64,000 nucleotides of DNA from Bradysia coprophila (taxonomy: Eukaryota > Arthropoda > Insecta > Diptera > Sciaridae): positions 3,891,683-3,955,682 of the forward strand of contig NC_050737.1 of the NCBI RefSeq assembly GCF_014529535.1. The letters run 5' to 3'. The first letter of the stretch is position 1, and each line of letters begins with the position of its first letter. Positions 10,601-22,443 of this stretch are shown piece after piece. The translations under genes and the position numbers were made by a program. The notes under the pieces are model-generated. The model searched no databases and was not told the origin of the DNA. It saw only the letters and a list, made by a program, of their open reading frames with translations.

Positions 10601-13234
10601 CCATTAAAATAAGGTAAAATGGAGTTGAGAGTAGCGAAGTGCCGGTACAGACTCATTCATATTGTTTTTCCTTTCAGAAACAACTTAAAAGACATCAAAT
10701 CCACCAAAGAAACACAGATCCACAATTCTCGAACTAATTTGATTAACGATCGTGATATTTACGTCGAAGATATCATTGATCAGGCCGACGAACAGGACTA
10801 CGTCGACATAAAAAAGAAACAACGAATTTCCGACCAGCAAATTGACGACGATTCATTACGTCGCCACGAGATTGATCGTGGCAGCGACATTGGATACGAC
10901 CAACGAAACAACATGAAACGGCAAGTGGCCCACGATACTGACAATGGGACGAATCGTGACCATTTGTACATCAAGGATGGCAATGCTGAGATTTTACGGT
11001 TAATAACGCGTGGCAAACAAGAAGAAGAAAATGTTTACGTAAATGTTCCGCCCGTCCAGCCACAACCGCAATATATTATGGTTGACAATAGTGGCAAAGA
11101 GATCTTAATGCGGCGGTTCATCGAGGAACAAGCGAACGGAAAACAAATAATCCGGGAACACTATCAGATATTGCCGGGCAACCAAATACACCAATCGTTA
11201 CCGAATGAAGTGAATCATCCGCAGCCGATGACAGAATTGTACGTTACCAAGTCCCAAGCTCCCAGCGTAATCTACTCACAAAATGATCCAAACTTTGATT
11301 TGAAACTGCTGGGCTCACAAAATCTACTCAAGTCCGATCAAGCGCAAATCGACACACAACGAACGTACAACATACCGAATCAGTCAGCCGTACACCAAGA
11401 ACTGGAAACATCCCTGAAACAACAGAATGCTTTGCTGCGACAGATTTTGTTGGAGAAAGCAAAACTGGAGGAGAAGTACAGCCAACAAGAAGTGGCTTTG
11501 GAAACACAGAGTCTTCCTGGCCACGCGATGGCTATTGCAACACAAACGGATTGCGAAACGGGTACCCAAACCGACGAGCCGTATAATATGAAACCGGAAC
11601 GACGACGTGCTAGAAGTGAAAATGATGATTCCATGTCGGAAAGTGACTACGAATACATTCGATACAGTCCACCAAACAGTCCAGAGGGTGTGTACTGGAT
11701 CAAGCGCAAACGTCACAAAAAGAAATCGAAACATAGAGATGCCATTAAACCGAGGCGTCGGGTTGTCATGGTTGAGGAAATAAAGCGCAAGATTCGAACT
11801 CCAATTGAAGAGGAAAATGAGGATCAACGATCACCCATCAAAAGTAGTCAGACAAAGTTGAACATTTTCAAACGACTTAAAAAGGACGGAGGTCTAAAGC
11901 GACGGGAAGTATCTGCCAAATCGGTTGCACTGAAGAAGGATGTCCTAATGGGGATATCTGATTCGTTGGATGAACAAACAAGCCCACTGGGACTGAGTAA
12001 GAAAAAACACATCCAAAAGATACACCAGAAGCACGTCGAGTATTTTGATGATTCCGACGACCAGTCGGATGACGATGATCCGTTCGGAAATGGCAATTAC
12101 TCGGGCGATAGTTTAGAGAACTACTCGGAAATCGAGGAGTCACGAATTCGCCGAAGTTCGAGTCGAATATCGAGAAACAAGGCAATGCTGCGTAGAGGTT
12201 CTTCCATTGATATTAGGGATGTTTACAATAAGGACGAGGATTACATCAAATACATTTCGGATAGCATTGCTTCGACCCCAGCCATTCGGCATAGACTGTC
12301 ACGGAAAGATAGCGGGAAAAGTGATCCCGACGCTAAACGCAAATTGAAACGGGATTCTGCGTCCGAACCACCCATCCATCGGTCGACTAAAAGACCAGCT
12401 CCAAAGGCTCCCACATCGAAATCAACAAAAATTGCCTCCACCGACAAATCTCGATCCGAAACGGATATTGTGAAAAAAATGGATGAGGAGACGACATCAC
12501 GCAGTGTCCCCAAGTACATGGAGTGGTATTACAACAAGAACAGAGAAAGTGATTCGGAAAAGAAGCGACTGGACAGTTATCGGTTGGAAAAGGAGAAAAG
12601 TAAAATTTCCAATAAGAAAATCATTGGATCGACAGAAAAGCGAATCAAATCGAAGGCTCCAAAACAGGACGGGCAACCAACAAAACCAGAACCATTACCA
12701 CGATCGATGCCATCCAAGGGACTTCGAATGCTGAAAGAAGACATCGACATGAACAAGACTCACAACCCGAAAATCCAAACTGACGCCAACCATCCGTTGT
12801 TACAATATTCGGAACACCGGTACGAATATGAATACAATCCAGCTCCCGAAATTCCCGTACCACCAACCAAACTTCCACACTACATTTACCCGGAAACACC
12901 ACCGCAACACGGATCCGGTGATGCTAAGCCAAAAGCTAAACCACCGGCGAAACCAGCCCGACCATCGCCGATCAAAGAAAACGAAGTCACAACAGCCAGT
13001 CACAAAGTAGTGATTCCAATCGAATCCACCGAAAGCCAGCCGAATCAGTCAAAACAATTGAATGCTTCCACATTGGAAGATGATTTAGATTCTGGCATTG
13101 CCATGAATTCGTTGCTGAATAGTATGGGACGACGGAATCCAATTGCGGATAAAAAGAGCGTTTTCACCATTGCCTACGATGATGTGAAAGTGAAAAAGAT
13201 TCCATCCGAAAGTGATTCGCCACAGTTTTCGTGA
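1628..13234 (+). CDS. Cadherin, PCDH15/CDH23-like (3' part of gene, 11 exons seen)
   Basis: Single-pass adhesion receptor; the 5' end lies outside the window. Exons read: 1628-1820, 1885-2128, 2196-2354, 3269-3478, 3544-3760, 3825-4164, 4226-4352, 4415-4545, 10077-10167, 10426-10613, 10678-13234. All junctions have GT/AG and matching phases, giving 1484 residues. Cadherin marks: DENSPQGT, LDYE, DVNDN twice, DVDTG, FDRE, ARDDDG and AYDLGVP. Before the membrane, a stretch around VTFVVPGSNPDRKKTEE and VIIHDVRPY resembles the membrane-adjacent domain of PCDH15 and CDH23. Exon 4415-4545 encodes the membrane helix (LLIFLALVIALSILTLLFCC). The tail of roughly 950 residues is charged, lacks catalytic motifs and ends SDSPQFS. 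The last exon alone holds 851 codons. Drosophila Cad99C (PCDH15 orthologue) is one candidate; Cad86C, Cad87A and Cad88C types are not excluded, because the tail looks longer than I remember for Cad99C. Confidence 0.85.
2440..2940. mobile_element. hAT-like MITE in a cadherin intron
   Basis: The ends CAAGGGGGTAATCACT and AGTGATTACCCCTCG are inverted copies with one indel. The element is flanked by a perfect 8-bp direct repeat GGTATCTC (2432-2439 and 2941-2948), as hAT-family transposition leaves. The subterminal parts are full of GTAAATCAC-like repeats in both orientations (2455-2490, 2618-2670, 2900-2925). There is no transposase, so it is non-autonomous. Confidence 0.8.
5040..5190. mobile_element. 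MITE with 26-bp terminal inverted repeats
   Basis: The left end contains TGGCTTATTACACACCTAGG and the right end its complement, with a few mismatches in the outermost bases. A second inner inverted pair (GGTTTCAAAAGCATGTAA and GCTTTTGAAACC) makes most of the 151 bp self-complementary. It lies in the 5.5-kb cadherin intron. No clear target duplication was found. Confidence 0.7.
5221..5345. repeat. Foldback element with a GC-rich tip
   Basis: TTACATAAC at the left is answered by GTTATGTAA at the right, and GATAAAAGTTAAAAGT by ACTTTTTAACTTTTAATC. The tip carries CATCGGCTTCGCCTCGGCTC, like other hairpins in this window. Confidence 0.65.
5366..5459. repeat. Foldback element, complete copy
   Basis: TATGTAAATGAGTAATACAT at the left pairs with the sequence ending in ATTACTCATTCACATA at the right. 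The tip holds GAGCCGAAGGCGAACC. A truncated relative lies at the left edge of the window. Confidence 0.65.
5973..6176. repeat. Left LTR
   Basis: 204 bp, TG...CA ends, preceded by the target duplication ATTGT. It contains CAATAAAG, a possible polyadenylation signal, about two thirds of the way along. Confidence 0.9.
6179..6190 (+). other. Primer-binding-site-like sequence
   Basis: TGGCGCAGCAGG begins two bases after the left LTR. TGG complements the 3' CCA of a tRNA, and TGGCGCAG is how serine-tRNA primer sites of some insect retroelements begin. The tRNA assignment is inference. Confidence 0.5.
8490..9375. repeat. Short repeats inside the LTR element
   Basis: A motif of about 20 bp close to TCGAGCCGTAGTGGTCGAC occurs five times (near 8496, 8970, 9023, 9085 and 9143). 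A second motif, CAGTGGCGGACTGACAAC and variants, recurs near 8690, 8823, 9215, 9272 and 9322. The last two of these lie in a 50-bp tandem duplication (9260-9355) containing GTCGACAAGAAATCTT. No protein is encoded, so these may be RNA structure or packaging elements, or simply expanded repeats. Confidence 0.65.
9562..9765. repeat. Right LTR
   Basis: Same 204 bp as the left LTR with no difference found. It is followed directly by the second copy of the target duplication ATTGT. Confidence 0.9.
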
Positions 13235-13436
13235 ATCCATTTAGGTTTTGTGTTTGTTTTAGTTCCAAAATTGTTCTTTGGTGAAGGAATTGCAATGACT
13301 CATCACTTGGGGGATGTAGCCCTTGAATAAGAATTCGCTCAGAATTACTCCACGAAAATGTAGCGGATCTTTATGGTTGTAGATGACTGAGGTCTCGTTT
13401 TCGTAAGAAACTTTCTCTAACTGCTATCGGGAAATC

Positions 13437-13634
13437 TGGCACACGGTGCCAAAAGACCACAACTTTTAAACTACGTAAAAGATGAACTCGCACACGCAAG
13501 TTCATTGCTGCAAATGCTTTTTAGCCATGTCATCGACTTAATGACTCCTTTTACAAAATTTTGGTATCGAAAAATCGTGTGCGAGTTCACCTTTTACGTA
13601 GTTGAAAAGTGCGTTGTTTTAGCACCGTGTGCCA
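13437..13634. mobile_element. MITE just downstream of the cadherin stop
   Basis: The ends TGGCACACGGTGC and GCACCGTGTGCCA are inverted copies. The inner parts CTACGTAAAAGATGAACTC and GAGTTCACCTTTTACGTAG continue the pairing. It lies 200 bp after the cadherin stop codon and so probably within the 3'UTR. No target duplication was recognised. Confidence 0.7.
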
Positions 13635-14088
13635 AATTACCCCACGCCTGATCTAATACCGTCCTCCGCGGTGGTTTAGGGATTTTGAAAACGGATTCTA
13701 ACTCAATCATTTTCATATTATTTTCACGAAAATAATGAATGCGTTCAAGCTGAATCGACCGTTTTGAAGAATCGGCCATGCCTAGTTTGTTCAATCATTG
13801 GAAATTATAATTTCATGGACAAGGATGTCGTTCTTTTCGAAATTTGGAGGCTTCTCTACACTCGCAGTCAATAGCGAAAGGATGATAGTATTTTGTTCAA
13901 AAAGTTGGAGATTTCATTTCGATGGTGTTATTTGTGGCCAGAGCATAGCGAGGGCAACAGGTCACTCGAGAAAATGAAATTTCCTACTTTTTCCCGAGGT
14001 CAACACAACGTTTTCTTACAACAAAGGCTCCCAAAGTTTCAGCAGAGGTAAGAAAATAATTATTTTCTCGCCTGCGTTGTGATAATAG

Positions 14089-14253
14089 TTATTTACGTAT
14101 CGATTGAGTAGGCCGAAAGAGTAACGTATTAAGTTTTGTATGCTTGCTAAGAGGACCGAAAGTAAAGACATGTCAATTAAAGGGGCGAAAGCGAAAGCTT
14201 TCGCCCCGCGAATTGACAGCTTTACTTTCGGTCCTTTTAGCAAGCATACAAAA
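14089..14253. mobile_element. Foldback MITE, copy 1 (second copy at 30087-30240)
   Basis: TTTTGTATGCTTGCTAAG at 14134 pairs with its complement ending at 14253. The centre is a long hairpin, GGGGCGAAAGC / GCTTTCGCCCC. A side arm (GTTATTTACGTATCGATTG) occurs outside the hairpin. The copy near 30.1 kb has the same parts in the opposite orientation, which shows this is a mobile family. Confidence 0.75.
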
Positions 14254-15208
14254 TTATTGAAAGTTGGTGGAGACGCAATTTATTCGTTTTTGTAGATTGT
14301 TTTTCAAAGAAACTCGACCTAAAATGGTCGCCAGAGAGCATTGCATTTTCTCCACAAGTATTTTATTGTTCCCAATTTATACGCAAAATGATCTTAACGG
14401 TGCAACTGAATGTTACAATTTTTTTTTGTATGAAATTATAGTTACTTATAAAACATAAAAACTCCATTAAGTTACTGCCATAAAAGAAAGTTTCAAATTT
14501 AGTTAAAAACTATTGAGTTTATATAAAGTGAAAGTACACAAAAAATGATATATATTACGTCTACCGTAGTTTACAAGTTAAGATTTCAAAATGGTGAATA
14601 TGTTTAACAAATTTGCTACATTTATTTTAGACTAATTTATATAAAATGCAAATCCGTCCAATTTTTTACTACTAATTTTTGTATAGAGACTCGTAGCCTA
14701 TATCAATAAGTAATATACTTTAGTCGAAGGTTTAAAGAGAAAAGAGTTTTATTTTGATTTATTTTTTAATTTGTGGCTCGGAAGATCACCATCAGTTGAT
14801 ATTGATATGCAGCGAACGAGTGTATTCATCAATTTATATATTTGATGTTAATGCAATTTGAGCCTTTGCAATTTGATGAAAATATTACGGCAATGCGTTC
14901 GAGTCAGCTCCCGATCGTTAGAATAATATTTTATTCACCAAATTGCAAAATGCGAATGGCAAAATGATATTGAGGAAGCATTTGGTCGCATGTATTAGGT
15001 AATTTTTTTCCACATTAAAAAAAAATCAAATTCTTAGAATTATGAAAATGTTAAAATTAAAGAAAATAATTTTTTGGAATTGTAAATATTAGTTGGATAC
15101 AAGAAAATAAAAAAAAAAAAACATGAAAAAGGAAACTATATGTTGGTACCATTACATAACATACATTATTATATGATAAATAAATAAGCAAATTGTTGTT
15201 GTCATCTC

Positions 15209-15214
15209 AATAAA
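15209..15214 (+). terminator. Possible cadherin polyadenylation signal
   Basis: AATAAA lies about 2 kb after the cadherin stop. Another AATAAA occurs about 100 bp upstream within an A-rich stretch. Which is used, if either, cannot be decided from sequence. Confidence 0.25.
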
Positions 15215-16657
15215 GATTTTTTTTTAAAAAAACGTTCCGAGTTTCTCTTATTGCACAGATATTTATATTACGGATCACGGATCTTCAATGAGCTATACCA
15301 AGAGGTATTCTTCTGAAAAACAGAAGACCGAAATCGGACGTATTTTCTATTGGAATTTTTTATACGTGCCCAGTAAGGTATTCGACCCCAGAACCCAAAA
15401 CTACTTTCAAAAAAATTCTTCGAATCTTGTGTGGCTAGTGTGAGGTGATCAAAAGCCGAAACCTTACACTTTTCTTACAGAAATTTTTCGAGGTACACGA
15501 AACGTACATGGTCGTCGTGTGGGGTGTCATTAGAAAGGTAATTGCATGTACGGCGCATATATTTAGAAACTGTACAGACTGTAAGGCGAATGTGGCGTTG
15601 CCATTACCACGTTTTTAGTTAAAATTTGAATTTTCGGATAGTTTATCTTAAAAAGTTCGACCGAACCAAAAATTTCCCGTCTGGTTATGCCTTTATTGCA
15701 TAGGTTGCGTCAAGCCAAAACTATTTGAATGGTTGAGTGATGAAATATAGTGTGGAATGAATAGAACGAATAAACCAAAGGTGTTTTCGTAACCAAATCC
15801 AAACATTTAATCTTATAAGTGATCTTACGGTACATCACAAATCAACCAAAAATATTGAGTAAAACGTGATGAAAAGTAAAAATTTTAAGAAAAAGTTTCA
15901 CTCGCTCCGCTCTTGTAGTGTTCTGATAATCTGAAATACCTTTGACGATCTAAGCTTAAAATATTCTACAATTTAAACTCGTCTTGCAAGGATCAGCTAT
16001 CGTTGTTACTACACACTGTATCCTATTCTAAAAAGTTCAAAGCGAAAGATGTATATGATATAGATATAAACACATGACACATGGGTAACGTTCAGGGGCG
16101 CTGAAAAACTTAATCCGCCACTGCCTATTATTAATTTATATCATCTGTTTATATCAGTCCTTTGAATGAAAAGTTCAAAAACTGTCCTCGTCTTGTTTTG
16201 ATCGGTAGAAGGGAAGAAGTAAAAAAAAATGTTCCTTATATTCATAAAAACCGCAGCGATGAACATCGATAAAGGTCTGGTCCTAAGCAATGCATGGAAA
16301 CCAATATTACCAAAAATATCAGACATCACACATACACCAAAACCAATAGAACAAATAACATAGCAACACGCACACATACAAACAATCGATGCAATACATT
16401 AGTTCCCTGAAGAAGATTACTGACTGTAATCGAAAGCTCGGAAAAAATGAATTATCGAAAAATCAAACCACGTATCCAATTATTAAAAAAGGAATAACCG
16501 CAGCAGATGATTGACATAGAGGTTTGTCAATATCTGCTTTCGAGTAGATATGAAAGGGCAAATTGAAATCGTGAAAAAGTTCCATCAAAAAATCCGCAAA
16601 ATCAACGAAAAAACTCTTTATTTTAAGATTGACAGTTTTTCTTGCATTTAAGAGTTA

Positions 16658-16875
16658 CAGTCAGAGAAAGCGAAATCTCAGCATAAATTTGCTTCAGACG
16701 TTTTTCAGCTAAGCCGCACAAACAATCAAAACTGATTATACGACTTTATACGGTTTTACCACTACTAACTTGCGTGGTAGCTGTTTCAACCGTATAAACA
16801 AGTAGAAACAGTTTTGATTGAATGTGTGCTGGAAAATAATTGCAGCAAATTCATGCTGGAATTTAACTCTGACTG
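16658..16875. mobile_element. TA-flanked MITE, relative of 30898-31127
   Basis: CAGTCAGAG at the left and CTCTGACTG at the right, each flanked by TA. The subterminal parts (AGCATAAATTTGCTTCAG, AACAATCAAAACTG) match the element near 31 kb. It sits at the centre of a larger inverted repeat (CTTGCATTTAAGAGTTA outside, complement near 16890). TA duplication suggests a Tc1/mariner-type origin. Confidence 0.7.
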
Positions 16876-19800
16876 TAACTCAAAAAATTCTTAAATGCAA
16901 GAAAATCCTCCAACTAAAAAAAAATTATTAAAAATCTAGCAAAAGGGTAAAAAAACCACTAAAAATCATTAGTTTTTACTTTTCGTGGGTTTCGTTTGTT
17001 TCTTTCATTTTATTTGTTCCACACGTATTCCACCACCACATAGAAGTAGCGTTTGTCGGCTACGTTTTTTCAATTCCACACTTACATGTGAGTGAAACGA
17101 CTCTCGTTACGCTTCTCTTGTTGACAAAATGTGGAACGATGTGGAACAATTAAAACTGTAGAATGCTGTATGTCAAGAGACCTCAGAGTCAGCGTACCTT
17201 ATTTCTACGACCATCATATGTTATCGATAACGACTTTAGGAATAAACGACACCCTGTGATTAAACTGATCTTACATAGCAAAAAGATTGTTTATAAAAAT
17301 GAAGTAAAAGATTTGGAATAAATCTATTGTAAATATTTAGATCAAATGAAACAACAAACGATAGTGAAACTATACTTGCATTCTTTGAAATCTAAACACC
17401 ACTATATCAACGTGGTGGAATAAATACCATCAATTGGATTGAAATCTCTAAGCAGCACCAAACTTTTCCACATTTTTTTCTATTATATACTTACACCGGC
17501 TGTAGTAAAAGTTAACAATCGCTTAACATCGATCAACATAACATTTCTACGATTTGTTTTCAAATGATACGAGCAAATATATCGCATAAAAGCTCTTCTG
17601 ACATATCTCTTTCTCTCAGCGGAACGAAAGTATTGTCCCCTGGTATGAAAGTTGGAACTTTTTTGTTAGGGAAAGTACTGCGGAAAATTCGGTAATAAAA
17701 ATTTTGGATCTTCTCGAATAATATAACCATCCCTTTATAGTCATTAACGTCGCTACGAGGAATATTGTAATGAGTCCTCTTCGGTTTTCCAAAACTTTAT
17801 GTTTTTTTAGAACAGTTCGCGAAAAAAAATAGTGCAAAATATTTACAGTCTTGAAACCGTTCAATTAAACGAAAACATACACATCGAAAACATAACATAA
17901 ACACAACATACCATACATAACAACAGAGTTCACTGAATGGAATACGTATTTACGACCTTCGTATTACCTCGCCTGTTACCCATGTAGAGAAGTGTGTGTA
18001 TATAGAATAAGTATTCACGTAAAACCTTTGTGTTGTTTCATAATAATATTCATAGTAGAAATAAAATTCATCTCCTCTCTGCTTATGTTCGCCTGCTTTA
18101 TGTGAACCGGTTGAAGATCATTTCTTTGTCTACACATTCACATTTAAAGCAAGCAGTCACTCTAATCAATTGGAAAATTGCGTATAACAGGTTACCAATA
18201 AAGTCATGTTTCGTGTAAAAATCGTAAAATTTTCTACCAATTTAACCAAAAAAAAAACAAAATGTCACATGAAATGGGATGACTGAAAATGGATGGAAAT
18301 ATTCAAAAACTTTGTTTCCAATTTATCCACTGTCTTTTAAATTGAACTAGTTAAAGATACACCCTATAGGCCGATTTCAACCATAAATGTATGTATACAC
18401 CATATAGATGATGTATGTACATTGCTATGCTACGGGTAACAATTCAGTTTCATCGTACAAGTGCACATTCAATTGTTCAATTTATGCTCGCCTGGTGAAA
18501 TTGAGCGAATTGAAGACACACTGGACACACTGGCACGCGCGCGCACATACTTACAAGAAAGGCCTCATCTCTCTTGAACAGTGGAAAATAAGAAGAAGAA
18601 AAAAAACGAAGCCAAAACACATTTTAGCGTTCACAATAAAAGGATATGCTTAGAAGTGTGTGATTCCGATGATGTAGTAAATACACCAATCATAATGGAA
18701 GAAAATGTTTACTGTAGTTGTCGACCGATATATACATAATCCATTATTCAAGTTATTAATTTTATGTTCGTGAAATCTGGTTATAGCCATCGCATCGTGT
18801 TGATATACAGTATTGTTAATTAAAAGCTACAAAAATGCAATTGTATGTACTGGCAAAGATATAAATTAATCGAATTTCATCACGGTTCCATTTAATTTTA
18901 TAAAATGAATGCAATGTTGATTTTAATGTGCGAATATTGGAACTGAAGTATGTGAAATTATTATGGTTGGATTTCCGGTGTTCATATGGGAGTTATGGAG
19001 ATATGTTTTTTGGGCTTTGGATTTGGGTGGATCAAATTTAATCTTGTTCATGAAATGTTCACATTGTAGCTTAAGCTATGTATTTACCTACCAACCTACC
19101 TACCTACCTACTCCTCTTTCTCAATACCTTGACCGAATTTAAATAGAAATGAGGGTGCGATTTTTTCAACTACAGATTCCATGGCTATTTCACGTTCTTA
19201 TCAAAAACAGCTATTCAATAAAATGCTCTTCATGAAGCCGAAATATCGCCCTTAACAGATCAAAGAATTTATAATGATTGCAACATCCTAGTTCATCACT
19301 TGTTAATGACTTGATTAATATTTGGTTAATCATCCCTAGGTATGAAAGGGACTGTTGTTTCTTCTGATTTCTTGAGCGTCACTCAAGTTCTTTCTAGAAA
19401 AGTTGAATAAAGCTCTGAATAGGCCTGCCTATTCTACTGAGCGTGACAGTTCACCTCCACCGTAAGAATGGACCTCAGCATATGTGTCGTGATGAGGTTG
19501 ATAATGATGTCCTCCTACTCCTCCACCATAGTCTTGGTCATGTCTAGAATTTCGAATTGTAATAAATTTATTGGAGTCAAATCCACCAGTAGGAGCTGAT
19601 GAGCCGTATTTCAGTCCGTAGCCGTGTGGATTGTTAGGACTGTAATTAAGTCAGAAATCAATTTTGGTCGCCCTACAAATGCTAAACAAACATTTGAAAA
19701 TCCCAACTACAGTTTTTTGAATTACCTTTCGCAATAAATCGACGTACGGTAGAAATACGGATTCAGTTGATTGTTTTAGGTGATTAGTTTTAGCAAAATC

Positions 19801-19970
19801 TATTGAGCAGAAACGGACATTTGAGCAAAGTTAGTTTTCATTGCGCAGAAACGGACAAGCAATCTGGTCAAGTCTCTTGCTGTAGTTTTTACAAAGTGAC
19901 CATTTAGGTAAGGGCGTTCGGACAAAATAACTACGAAGGACATATTTTAAAAACAAATTGTGAATAACAC

Positions 19971-20691
19971 CTGCTAGCACAGACTGGAGGGAGAGCCGCC
20001 AAATTTCAGCCGTCGAAAAACGGCGGCTAGGCCCAAAACGACCCGCCGCCGCCGCCGGAGATTTTGGTCGGCTAATTGCAGCTAGCCGCCGTAAGCCGCC
20101 GCCAGAGGTTTAGGTCGGCTAACTCGGCGGCTGGTGCATATTTTATCCAAAAAAAGACAAAAAGACGACACAAACCAACAACATTAAATTCATTTTTTGG
20201 AACAGTACCGTCCGTCACTTGAGAATGTACTCCTACTTTTAATGTCCCTTGCGATGTCTATCTTTAAGATATTTTCTACTTTGATTTTCGTAAGTTTTTT
20301 ATTTTTTCTTCAAAACAACATTCCAAGAAAAATTGAGAAATTTAAGAAAATTTCCAAGAATTTGTAGAAAATATTGTCGATGGACATGGTCTTTTGTTTG
20401 TGAAAATCCCAAATTTTATGAAAATCGTAAATATTCGTAAAAATTGCGAAAATTCGATTCGTAAAAGATTTGAAATTTCATGAAAAGCGCAAAAATTCGT
20501 TAAAAGTGCGAAAATTACAAAAATTTGTCATCCAGCCGCCGCCAGCCGACCTTTTTGGTCGGCGGATAGGCCCAGTCATCGCCTGAACTTTTTTAACGGC
20601 TAAGCCGTACTTAGCCGCCGCCACCACACCTTTTTTGGACGGCTAGACGCCGCCGGCGTTTATTTCTCGGCTCTCCACTCTGCGCTAGCAG
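19971..20691. mobile_element. GC-rich inverted-repeat element
   Basis: The ends CTGCTAGCACAGACTGGAGG and a right end finishing CTCTGCGCTAGCAG are inverted with mismatches. Both subterminal blocks (about 19985-20135 and 20530-20670) are packed with GCCGCCG and GGTCGGCTA-type repeats in opposite orientation. The AT-rich core is built of AAAATTCGTAAAA-like repeats. The GC-rich blocks stand out sharply from the surrounding DNA. No coding sequence or clear target duplication was seen. Confidence 0.65.
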
Positions 20692-21861
20692 AATATATAG
20701 GTAAGAGAATATAAGTATCTAAGCAAAACTTAGAAGTGTCTTAAAGGATCTAATGAGAAGTATTTGTGAGAATTTGATAACAAAAACTGAAATATGAAAT
20801 GTCCACTTACGTACGAAATTCGGATTCGGATTCACCACTGTACGGAATTCAATTTTGTAAAAATGTGTCGAGATTGCAATGAATTTATATAGGTCAACCG
20901 ACAAACCGGACTACCGTTGCCGATTTATCTCGCCTAATGTCAAAAATCTCGCGAGGTGTTGATCTCGCATTTCTTGTTCGATATCCACCTTCTATCAGTA
21001 TACAATTTCCTTGCGAGATTGTATGGACAAAATTCGTATTTCCGTTTTGGAAAAATGCTACTCATATTCTTCCATAACTGACAAGAACGCACACTACATT
21101 ATTACATCTCTGTCTCAGGCAATCGAAGAGAGCAATAATAAGAGTATATAACAGAAACAGATCTATTGCTCGTTTTTCGGGGGGCAGCTATTTAAATGAG
21201 TAGAAAATTCTTTGTTTTCTTTTGTCAAATCAACCGAATTCTTCTCTCTGTGTCTGCTCTGTACAATGGTTTCAATCTCTTAAATGTTACCACCGATGAT
21301 AAATCACCAGTTAATGTGAACGAACCAGCCGAGGACACGGAATGATAGTTTATTCTTTTGCAATTTTTACGATTACATTTCATGTGCATGGGTTGTCTTT
21401 TTGACTAAAAGCTGGCATATCAAGTTGATATTCTTTTCACGCACCTCAGTCAAAATAATACATTTTTTGATAAAAACAACGAATCTAAAAGTCATTCGTG
21501 TATTTATATATAGTATAGTATACACACACGGGCAGGGCATACAGACAGTCATACGATAAATATCATGAAATTGTTAAACAACTTTTAAACACATTCTGCT
21601 GTAACCATATTATGTTTTCCTGATTAAATATTGAGAAATTGACCTGCCATAACAACGCTGACTTTTAGATACAGTTTGTCATTTTGCTTTCCATTCTGCA
21701 AACCACAATCAGTTTTGTGTACTATAGCAGAGGGTATTCCATCGCATTCAAATCTGTTGGGTAAAACGAAATTTTAGTTCCTTATCACGGGCAAAATGAA
21801 ATCGTTTCGAGATTTATATGTGTGCTTCCCGTCAACAGAAAGAAAAAAACTCAACCAATCT

Positions 21862-22443
21862 TTAATTTTTCTTTGCATTATTTTCAATCATAACGAAAAT
21901 TGTACCAGGAGCACAGTAAGCACTAGGAATGATAGTTTTTAATTGAACCCAATTTCTTTCTTTGAGCGAGAATGGCCGACTCATCAACTGGAGTAGATGC
22001 TTAACGGTGAACAGGAATGCATAAATGCCAGCTAAAGAAATATGTAAATTTAAAAATTCTTTAGCGAGTACATTGCATGTCTTCCACGCAGTGACAAAAC
22101 CACAGTTTTGCATGTTTCTTTCAACTCTTTCATCATGTAGGGTAAAGTTTCGTTTATTATTAGGATAGCATAAGGAAAGACAACGAACGTAAGGTTTTTC
22201 TACGGTGAGCGTGCGACGATTTTACGTTATGTGTGTAGGAGGAAGATATTGAATGAAACTGCAATTCTGACAAGAGTCCATGAATGATGCATATTTTGAT
22301 ACGATTTTATTTAACGTTGAACATTTTGGTGGTAATTTCTGTTGGTAACGATATACGTTGAAGTTCAAGTAGATCTGACGAATCTCCTCTTCATATAGAT
22401 TTTGCATCGAACAAGAAAAACACGCATGTTGGGTACCAGTAAC
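21862..22443 (-). pseudogene. Unrecognised reading frame broken by one stop
   Basis: On the minus strand one frame runs from 22443 to a TAA at 21862 with a single in-frame TAA at 22224-22222, so about 73 codons are followed by 119 in the same frame. The product would be cysteine-rich (CFSC, CQNC, CLSLC among ten cysteines), with a hydrophobic stretch around LHISLAGIYAFLFTVKHLL. An ATG stands at 22407-22405. I do not recognise the family; the spaced cysteines recall Ly6-type proteins only loosely. No convincing introns remove the stop. It may be a pseudogene, part of an unseen spliced gene, or chance in AT-rich DNA. Confidence 0.25.

Noticed and set aside
11384..11827. 147-codon frame opposite the cadherin tail exon
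   Set aside because: Shadow of the long coding exon; no start context, splice sites or domain.
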